Source of the DNA: Vulcanimicrobiota bacterium
GTDB lineage: Bacteria > Vulcanimicrobiota > Vulcanimicrobiia > Vulcanimicrobiales > Vulcanimicrobiaceae
NCBI GenBank assembly: GCA_019233415.1
Contig: JAFAMK010000178.1
Span: 1-5,483, forward strand
Direction: 5' to 3'
DNA length: 5,483 nt
Within the stretch, counting starts at the first letter, position 1. Every line of letters starts with the position of its first letter. The translations under genes and the position numbers were made by a program. Under the pieces are notes generated by a model. That model saw only the letters and a list, made by a program, of their open reading frames with translations, did no database searches and was not told the origin of the DNA. Below, one piece after another: positions 1 through 5,483 of the stretch.

Positions 1-1584
<1,584 letters not shown>

Positions 1585-1703
1585 TCTGTTCTGGGAGTCT
1601 TCCTGCGTGGGCTCACGCGCGCGCTCGGGAGGGTAGCCGTCCACGTAAACACGAAAAAGGCAAGGACCGACCCACCGGAGTGAGGCGACCTCGCTCGTTT
1701 CGT

Positions 1704-1729
1704 TATGCCGCTATCCGCCGAGGGGCATA
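1704..1729 (-). repeat. Inverted repeat at the predicted 5' end of the rpoB leader
   Basis: TATGCC (1704-1709) and GGCATA (1724-1729) are perfect 6-bp arms around a 14-base loop. The predicted start of the rpoB transcript is near 1730, so this stem-loop would sit at the very 5' end of the mRNA. There it could act as a stabilising hairpin or overlap a protein site. This rests on the predicted start only. The rest of the leader (1585-1703) shows a second small hairpin at 1605-1618 (GCGTG/CACGC, 4-base loop) and no recognisable riboswitch or ribosomal-protein site. Confidence 0.3.
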
Positions 1730-1736
1730 GGGCCGT

Positions 1737-1766
1737 ATCCTATCACTCCCCGACAAGGGGCGTCAA
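1737..1766 (-). promoter_or_regulatory. Predicted sigma-70 promoter with extended -10 for rpoB
   Basis: On the minus strand TTGACG (1761-1766) is followed after 18 bases by TAGGAT (1737-1742). TGA immediately precedes the hexamer, giving an extended -10 (TGN). The -35 differs from TTGACA at one position. The predicted transcription start is near 1730, leaving a leader of about 145 nt before the rpoB ATG at 1584. The -35 begins four bases after the stop codon of the upstream Crp-type gene. rpoB therefore probably has its own promoter, though read-through from upstream remains possible because I see no terminator. Confidence 0.6.
1748..1760. repeat. Perfect inverted repeat inside the rpoB promoter spacer
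   Basis: CCCC-GACAA-GGGG reads as a perfect 4-bp-arm dyad with a 5-base centre. It lies entirely between the -35 and -10 elements of the predicted rpoB promoter. It could be a small operator, or a short hairpin at the 3' end of the upstream transcript. No T-run follows it on the minus strand, so it is not a convincing intrinsic terminator. With arms this short and GC-rich it may be chance. Confidence 0.3.
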
Positions 1767-1769
1767 GGA

Positions 1770-2492
1770 CTACGCGGCAAGACCGTTGCGCAGCGCTTGC
1801 GCTGCCTTGGAATAGCAAGGGCAGGAGACAGCCGCCAGGCGGTCCTCGTCGATCACGCGGACGCGGGCATAGCCGTGCGCGACAAGGCCCTCGTCGACGA
1901 AGCGGCCGAGGACGGTTACCACGCTGGCGCGGCGGACGCCGAGCATCATGGCCACGACGTCCTGGGTGATCTGGATTTCGTTGCCGACCCGGTCGCGCGT
2001 CGCGAGCAGCCACTTCGCGAGGCGCTGCTCGATCGTGTGGCGGGCGTTGCAGGCGATCCACTGGCCGCGGACGGTGAGGATCGCGGCCGCGTAGCGGCGG
2101 GCCGCATCGCGCAAGTCGGCATCCCGTTCGAGCGCATCGACGAAGATCTGCGCCTCGAGCCGGGCGAAGCGGCCGGGCGACTGGACGACCCAGGTGTCCG
2201 GGGTGCGGCGCGCCCCGAGCACGAGCTCCAGACCCAGGAACCCCTCGACCCCCGCGGCGTCGACCTCGACGTTGGCGTCGCCCTGCAGCTGCCGCAGGGT
2301 CGAGACGATCCCGGAGAGCGGGAACCAGACCGCCTCGATCGCCGAGTCGGCGGTCTGCAGCACGTCCCCGATCCCGCCCCCGTGCGCGGTCATACGGGCC
2401 TCGAACAGCGACCGGGTCGCGGGGGTCAGGCTGCTCAGGAAACGGTTCTTCTCCACGCCGCTGGCCAGCATGGAAAGGTCATACCCGTACAC
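1770..2492 (-). CDS. Crp/Fnr-family transcriptional regulator, atypical effector domain
   Basis: A 240-residue cytoplasmic DNA-binding regulator. Residues about 17-120 form a cNMP-binding-like beta-roll (NRFLSSLTPATRSLF, then VWFPLSGIVSTL, then GVEGFLGLELVLG). Residues 153-224 form a Crp-type winged helix-turn-helix: TIEQRLAKWLLATRDRVG, then ITQDVVAMMLGVRRASVVTV at 175-194, with the turn at LGVRR and the recognition helix after it. The phosphate-binding cassette typical of cAMP-binding Crp is absent; the equivalent region reads GVEGFLGLELVL. A cyclic nucleotide ligand is therefore unlikely and the signal is unknown. There is no N-terminal cysteine cluster like that of Fnr, but C224-P-C226 near the C-terminus and C149 before the HTH stand out. 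The start is GTG at 2492, preceded by a weak CGGAAA; ATG at 2471 would remove seven residues and is possible. The gene follows the phosphatase gene by 30 bases on the same strand, so the two are probably co-transcribed. The stop is TAG at 1770-1772. Confidence 0.9.
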   Translation of the reverse strand: MYGYDLSMLASGVEKNRFLSSLTPATRSLFEARMTAHGGGIGDVLQTADSAIEAVWFPLSGIVSTLRQLQGDANVEVDAAGVEGFLGLELVLGARRTPDTWVVQSPGRFARLEAQIFVDALERDADLRDAARRYAAAILTVRGQWIACNARHTIEQRLAKWLLATRDRVGNEIQITQDVVAMMLGVRRASVVTVLGRFVDEGLVAHGYARVRVIDEDRLAAVSCPCYSKAAQALRNGLAA

Positions 2493-2522
2493 TTGGATTT
2501 TCCGCGCGAGCGGGTACGGCCG

Positions 2523-3995
2523 TCAGGCGGAGACGGCGCCCTCGCGCAGGGCCAGCGTCAGGCGGACCTCGGTCCGCGTCTGGTGCGTGCGAATTTCGAC
2601 CCCGTCGACCAGCGCGCGCATCAACGGAAGGCCGCGGCCGCGCTCGTCGCGCCGCTGCGCCGGCTTCCACTTCCCCTCGTCCTCGATCACGACGACCAAG
2701 GCCTCGCCGCTCGCGCTGGCCTGGACGCGAACCAGTCCGGGCAGGCCGAGGTAGGCGTGCTCGACCGCGTTCGCGACCGCCTCGCCGACCGCGGTGATCA
2801 ACGAGAAGCGGCGGTCGTCGTCGAGCCCGATCCGCAGCGCGAAGCGTTCGAGGCTGCGGCGCACGAGCGGCACCGCGAGCGGGATCGCGCTGAACGTGAA
2901 CGCGAACGCCGGCGCGGCGACGTCGGGCGCGGCGACGGTGAGCGTCGCGACGTCGTCGGTGTTCTCGCGCGCGGCGAAGACGCGCTGCAGCAGCGCGCGC
3001 GCCGGCTCGGCGTCGCCGCGGACCACGCCCTCGCGCGCCGCGTCCAGCAGCCTCGCCTCGCCTTCAACGATGTCGCGCGAGTACTCGATCAAGCCGTCGG
3101 TGTAGAGCGTGAAGAGCGCGCCCGGCGGAATCGTGAACGTCCAGTCGGTCGCGCCGACCTCGTCGACGATCCCGAGCGGAACGCCGTCCTTCGGCAGCTG
3201 CTGCACGACGCCACCGGGCAGTGCGAGCAGCGGCGCGGGGTGTCCGGCCGAGGCGTAGGTCACGGTCGCGTCGCGCGGGTCGGCGATGCCGAAGATCGCG
3301 GTGACCATCACCGGGTTCGAGCGCATGTTGACGATCGTGTTCGCGCGCTCGAGGACGAGCGAGGGCGAGTTCGGGTTGAGCGCCGCGGCGCGAAACGCCT
3401 GGCGCACCTCGCCCATCACGATCGCCGCGCGCAGCCCGTGGCCGGCGACGTCGCCGATCGAGAACGCGATCCGCCCGTCGGGGAGGCGGAACGCGTCGTA
3501 CCAGTCGCCGCCGACGATCGCTTCCTGCGCGCCCGGCAGGTACGCGGCGTCGAAGCCGAGCCGGTCGTCGAGCGGCAAGCGGTCGGGCAGCAGCGCGCGC
3601 TGCAGTGTGTCGGCGACGTGATGCTCGCGCGCGTACACCTGCGCGGCGTCGACCGAGACCGCGATGCGCAGCGCAAGTTCTGGCCATAACTCGAGCCCGA
3701 TCGCCGCGTCGTCGGTGTCGATTGCGCCGGAGACGCGCATGATGCCGAGCTGTTGGCCGCGCGCGACGAGCGCGAACTGCAGCGACTCGTCGTCGAGCCG
3801 GCCGGTGCGCGCGAGCGTCGTGCGGATCTCGCCCTCGTCGACTTCGACGGAAAAACCGCGCGCGAATGCCGGAACGACGAGCCGTCCGACCGCGGTCAGT
3901 GTCTGCGCATAGTCGAAAGTGGCCGCCAACTCACGGCTCGCCGCGACCAACAGCCGCAGCGAAGCGGCCAAACGCCGCTCGTCGATCGCCGTCAC
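2523..3995 (-). CDS. SpoIIE-type PP2C phosphatase fused to RsbW-like HATPase (partner-switching regulator)
   Basis: A 490-residue soluble protein with three parts. Residues 1-125 are a weakly conserved, probably GAF-like sensory region. Residues about 126-355 are a SpoIIE/PPM phosphatase, opening with the TLQRALLP linker helix (130-137). Metal-binding acidic residues are visible: D164 in GGDWYD, D182 in GDVAGHG, D300 in YTDG and D347/D348 in NTDDVA. Residues about 365-485 are a Bergerat-fold ATPase like RsbW/SpoIIAB, with N-box GEAVANAVEHAY (404-415; E405, N409), G1 box EDEG (438-441) and G2 box GRGLPLM (453-459). In the known family, RsbU/SpoIIE phosphatases dephosphorylate STAS anti-anti-sigma proteins and RsbW kinases phosphorylate them and bind the sigma factor; here both activities are in one chain. 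All catalytic motifs look intact. The target sigma factor and STAS partner are not in the window. GTG at 3995 is the first conventional start, but the strong ribosome site at 4023-4030 is 27 bases away. An in-frame ACG at 4011-4013 is better placed, so the true start is uncertain. Confidence 0.93.
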   Translation of the reverse strand: MTAIDERRLAASLRLLVAASRELAATFDYAQTLTAVGRLVVPAFARGFSVEVDEGEIRTTLARTGRLDDESLQFALVARGQQLGIMRVSGAIDTDDAAIGLELWPELALRIAVSVDAAQVYAREHHVADTLQRALLPDRLPLDDRLGFDAAYLPGAQEAIVGGDWYDAFRLPDGRIAFSIGDVAGHGLRAAIVMGEVRQAFRAAALNPNSPSLVLERANTIVNMRSNPVMVTAIFGIADPRDATVTYASAGHPAPLLALPGGVVQQLPKDGVPLGIVDEVGATDWTFTIPPGALFTLYTDGLIEYSRDIVEGEARLLDAAREGVVRGDAEPARALLQRVFAARENTDDVATLTVAAPDVAAPAFAFTFSAIPLAVPLVRRSLERFALRIGLDDDRRFSLITAVGEAVANAVEHAYLGLPGLVRVQASASGEALVVVIEDEGKWKPAQRRDERGRGLPLMRALVDGVEIRTHQTRTEVRLTLALREGAVSA

Positions 3996-4022
3996 CGCCT
4001 CGTCAGTTCGCGTGGAATCGGA

Positions 4023-4030
4023 ACCTCCTT
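4023..4030 (-). promoter_or_regulatory. Strong Shine-Dalgarno AAGGAGGT, oddly distant from the GTG start
   Basis: AAGGAGGT on the minus strand is a near-perfect anti-16S match. Its expected start codon should lie 5-10 bases downstream, yet no ATG, GTG or TTG exists there in the phosphatase frame. ACG at 4011-4013 lies nine bases away and is in frame. The conventional GTG at 3993-3995 lies 27 bases away. Either a rare ACG start is used, or the site acts at an unusual distance, or one base is wrong in the sequence. Confidence 0.7.
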
Positions 4031-4049
4031 GTCCACTCTTGTCGCGGGA

Positions 4050-4075
4050 TTACCCTCGCTTGCTCGCACTCAAAC
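4050..4075 (-). promoter_or_regulatory. SigB/SigF-like promoter for the phosphatase-Crp operon
   Basis: On the minus strand GTTTGA (4070-4075) and GGGTAA (4050-4055) are separated by exactly 14 bases. This matches the known SigB/SigF-type pattern (GTTT, about 14-17 bases, then GGGTA). Transcription would start near 4043, about 13 bases before the strong AAGGAGGT. That spacing, and the nature of the gene served (a SpoIIE/RsbW-like sigma-control protein), support it. No good sigma-70 promoter is seen at this place. Confidence 0.55.
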
Positions 4076-4099
4076 ATGAGCACGATCGACTGCGCGTTA

Positions 4100-4112
4100 G
4101 GGAACGTTTCCC
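4100..4112. repeat. Inverted repeat GGGAA-CGT-TTCCC between the divergent promoters
   Basis: A 5-bp-arm dyad with a 3-base centre. It lies 25 bases beyond the -35 of the minus-strand promoter, in the 122-base stretch separating the two divergent -35 elements. It is flanked by further GCGCG/CGCGC arms. It is a candidate operator, for example for the neighbouring Crp-type regulator, but it does not resemble the TGTGA-N6-TCACA Crp site. The rest of 4076-4197 shows no gene I can support. Confidence 0.3.
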
Positions 4113-4197
4113 CGCGCGCGTTGCGCAGGGTTTGCCTCGGTCGGCCGCTGACGGACGGGGCGAGAACTCCGTACACTGAAGGTTCCTGCGCGGCGAT

Positions 4198-4223
4198 GTT
4201 TTGCACGGAGCGACGACGGGTAG
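4198..4223 (+). promoter_or_regulatory. SigB/SigF-like promoter for the poly-HAMP gene
   Basis: GTTTTG (4198-4203) and GGGTAG (4218-4223) are separated by exactly 14 bases. This is the same geometry as the divergent minus-strand element at 4050-4075, and both share GTTT-N16-GGGTA. Transcription would start near 4230, giving a leader of about 100 nt before ATG 4329. The final base of the -10 is G rather than the usual T or A. Confidence 0.45.
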
Positions 4224-4253
4224 CTTGCTCGTCGAGAGCCCGAACGACATCGT

Positions 4254-4273
4254 CCCTTGCTTTGCGGCAAGGG
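4254..4273 (+). repeat. Hairpin in the 5' leader of the poly-HAMP gene
   Basis: CCCTTGC (4254-4260) pairs perfectly with GCAAGGG (4267-4273) around a 6-base loop. It lies about 25 nt into the predicted leader and 55 nt before the start codon. No T-run follows, so it is not a typical intrinsic terminator. I cannot match the leader to a known riboswitch. Its role is unknown. Confidence 0.4.
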
Positions 4274-4316
4274 CGTCGCCGTTACGGGCAGTTTCCGCCT
4301 CCGTTCCCCGGTACTC

Positions 4317-4321
4317 AGGAG
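4317..4321 (+). promoter_or_regulatory. Ribosome binding site for the poly-HAMP gene
   Basis: AGGAG ends seven bases before ATG 4329. This fixes the start there rather than at the upstream in-frame TTG at 4257, which sits inside a hairpin and lacks such a site. Confidence 0.75.
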
Positions 4322-4328
4322 ATCGCGC

Positions 4329-5351
4329 ATGCCCACTGCGGCCGTGGCTGGCAAGGCCAAGACCAACGGAAAGCGAGAGCCCGGCAAATCCGTCGCCGCC
4401 GCCGCGCCCGACACCGCAAAGCGCCAGCTCCTGACGGCGCTGCGCTCGGTGACGCGCGGCGACTTCACGGTGAAGTTGCCGACCTCGTGGGACGGCATCG
4501 ACGGCGACATCGCCGAGGCGTTCAACGAGATGGTCACGATGGACGCGCGTATGCTGCGCGAGATCGAGCGCATCTCGACCGTCGTCGGCCACGACGGCCG
4601 GCTCGGTCAGCGTGCCGAGCTCCGTGTCCCCGGTTCGTGGGGCGACAAGCTCGTCGCAATCAACCGGCTCATCGACGACCTGACGCACCCGATCGCCGAG
4701 ACGAGCCGCGTCCTCGGCGCGGTCGCGCGCGGCGACCTCTCGCAGCAGATGGCGCTCGAGGTCGACGGCCGACCGCTCAAGGGCGAGTTCTTGCGCAGCG
4801 CGCGCACGATCAACGCGATGGTCGACCAGCTCAACGCGTTCGCCGGCGAGGTGACGCGCGTCGCGCGCGAAGTCGGTTCCGAAGGGATCCTCGGCGGCCA
4901 GGCGCACGTGCGCGGCGTCGCCGGCACCTGGAAGGACCTCACCGACTCGGTCAACTCGATGGCCGGCACGCTGACCAACCAGATTCGCAACATCGCCGAC
5001 GTCACGACCGCCGTCGCGAACGGCAACCTCTCGAAGAAGATCACCGTCGAGGCGCGCGGCGAGATTCTGCAGCTGAAAGAGACCATCAACACGATGGTCG
5101 ATCAGCTCAACACCTTCGCGGCCGAAGTCACGCGCGTCGCGCGCGAGGTCGGTTCCGAAGGCCGGCTCGGCGGTCAGGCCGACGTGCGCGGCGTCGCCGG
5201 CACGTGGAAGGACCTCACCGACTCGGTCAACACGATGGCCGGCAACCTGACGAGCCAGGTCCGCAACATCGCCGAAGTCACCACCGCCGTCGCGAAGGGC
5301 GACCTGTCCAAGAAGATCACCGTCGACGTGCGCGGGAGATGCTCGAGCTGA
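4329..5351 (+). CDS. Multi-HAMP protein, Nik1/group III hybrid-kinase-like N-terminal part, frame ends early at a frameshift
   Basis: A 340-residue reading frame that is the front of a longer protein. Residues 1-33 are a Lys/Ala-rich tail; no signal peptide or membrane segment is visible, so it is probably cytoplasmic. HAMP-type units follow at about 34-86, 122-176, 218-268 and from 310 on, with the recurring TTAVAxGxLSKKITV and INTMVDQLNxFA motifs. HAMP-like linkers reading VTRVAREVGSEG and VRGVAGTWKDLTDSVN lie between them. The regular unit is 92 residues. This layout is that of fungal Nik1/Os-1 group III hybrid histidine kinases and their bacterial relatives, in which the HAMP array precedes HisKA, HATPase and receiver domains. 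Those output domains would lie beyond the right edge and are not seen. After R-G at 335-336 the frame reads RCSS and stops (TGA 5349-5351), while the repeat continues intact in another frame. The true gene, or its recent ancestor, therefore extends past the window. It is divergent from the phosphatase operon. Confidence 0.9.
   Translation: MPTAAVAGKAKTNGKREPGKSVAAAAPDTAKRQLLTALRSVTRGDFTVKLPTSWDGIDGDIAEAFNEMVTMDARMLREIERISTVVGHDGRLGQRAELRVPGSWGDKLVAINRLIDDLTHPIAETSRVLGAVARGDLSQQMALEVDGRPLKGEFLRSARTINAMVDQLNAFAGEVTRVAREVGSEGILGGQAHVRGVAGTWKDLTDSVNSMAGTLTNQIRNIADVTTAVANGNLSKKITVEARGEILQLKETINTMVDQLNTFAAEVTRVAREVGSEGRLGGQADVRGVAGTWKDLTDSVNTMAGNLTSQVRNIAEVTTAVAKGDLSKKITVDVRGRCSS
5334..5336 (+). 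other. Apparent one-base deletion (frameshift) in the HAMP repeat
   Basis: The preceding repeat reads CGCGGCGAGATTCTG (Arg-Gly-Glu-Ile-Leu). Here the equivalent is CGCGGGAGATGCTC, which lacks one C between GG and GAG. The distance from the MVDQLN motif at 5097 to the next at 5372 is 275 bases, whereas the previous spacing (4821 to 5097) is 276. The loss creates a GGG run and a stop 13 bases on. Confidence 0.9.
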
Positions 5352-5483
5352 AGGCGACCGTCAACACGATGGTCGACCAGCTCAACGCGTTCGCCGGCGA
5401 AGTCACCCGCGTCGCGCGCGAGGTCGGTTCCGAAGGCCGGCTCGGCGGTCAGGCCGACGTGCGCGGCGTCGCCGGCACGTGGA
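5336..5483 (+). CDS. Continuation of the multi-HAMP protein in the shifted frame (partial, runs off right edge)
   Basis: From 5336 the sequence reads EMLELKATVNTMVDQLNAF and then the same VTRVAREVGSEGRLGGQADVRGVAGTW block as the preceding repeat, with no stop to the window end. This is the next HAMP unit in the frame one base removed from the upstream part. It shows that the sequence downstream of the shift is still conserved coding sequence. The break is therefore either recent or a sequencing/assembly error. If the missing base is restored, 4329-5483 forms one open frame of about 385 codons within the window. Confidence 0.85.

Larger units (their letters stand above)
4821..5483 (+). repeat. 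Tandem 276-bp (92-residue) HAMP repeats
   Basis: Copies begin at 4821, 5097 and 5372 (the last partial and preceded by the one-base deletion). Positions 5133-5208 and 5408-5483 are identical over 76 bases, up to the window edge. The first copy is more diverged. Such long identical stretches favour recombination between copies and short-read assembly collapse, so the true repeat number may differ from what is shown. Confidence 0.9.

Noticed and set aside
2469..2525. GGGTAT near the Crp gene start as a separate SigB-like promoter
   Set aside because: No GTTT element exists at the right distance, and the 30-base gap favours co-transcription with the phosphatase gene.
1797..3689. Long plus-strand open frame opposite the Crp and phosphatase genes (630 codons)
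   Set aside because: It spans two well-supported minus-strand genes and their gap, has a low-complexity Arg/Ala/Asp composition and no domain.
4003..4206. Small minus-strand frame (67 codons, GTG start) in the divergent intergenic region
   Set aside because: It runs through the predicted promoter and the strong ribosome site and stops just before the phosphatase start. It has no ribosome site of its own and no recognisable motif; a leader peptide cannot be fully excluded.
4257..4328. Upstream TTG start for the poly-HAMP gene
   Set aside because: The TTG lies within a hairpin and lacks a ribosome site, whereas ATG 4329 has AGGAG seven bases upstream.
4050..4907. Minus-strand open frame of 285 codons overlapping the poly-HAMP start and the intergenic region
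   Set aside because: It lies antisense to the conserved HAMP coding sequence and has no recognisable family or ribosome site.

Overview
The window is a GC-rich (my estimate about two thirds G+C) bacterial chromosomal segment with four protein genes. Three lie on the minus strand and one, divergent, on the plus strand. Codons mostly end in G or C throughout. The RpoB fragment resembles Terrabacteria-type RpoB (actinobacterial and firmicute-like signatures). A SpoIIE-phosphatase/anti-sigma-type ATPase fusion and a soluble poly-HAMP protein fit such a lineage (Actinobacteria, Chloroflexi, Armatimonadota or Eremiobacterota-like). I cannot place it more precisely from sequence alone.

Layout. Positions 1-1584 (minus) are the N-terminal 528 codons of rpoB, running off the left edge and including the rifampicin-binding cluster. 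Positions 1585-1769 hold its leader and a good extended -10 sigma-70 promoter. This promoter starts directly after the stop codon of a Crp/Fnr-family regulator (1770-2492, minus). Thirty bases further upstream lies a 490-residue protein (2523-3995, minus) that fuses a SpoIIE-type PP2C phosphatase to an RsbW-like HATPase. These two genes look like one operon. A divergent intergenic region of about 330 bases (3996-4328) follows. On the plus strand from 4329 runs the start of a long soluble multi-HAMP protein of the type found in Nik1/group III hybrid histidine kinases. It has 92-residue repeats and a one-base frameshift near 5334-5336, and it is cut by the right edge.

The most interesting point is the divergent intergenic region. 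On each strand it carries a sequence with the shape of a general-stress sigma factor promoter (SigB/SigF type): GTTTGA-N14-GGGTAA toward the phosphatase operon and GTTTTG-N14-GGGTAG toward the poly-HAMP gene. SpoIIE-type phosphatases and RsbW-type kinases are the switch proteins that control such sigma factors. A working hypothesis is therefore a stress-response module whose control protein, Crp-type regulator and poly-HAMP sensor are all transcribed by the sigma factor they help to regulate. The promoter motifs are visible in the sequence; the circuit is inference. No sigma factor or STAS anti-anti-sigma gene is visible in the window.
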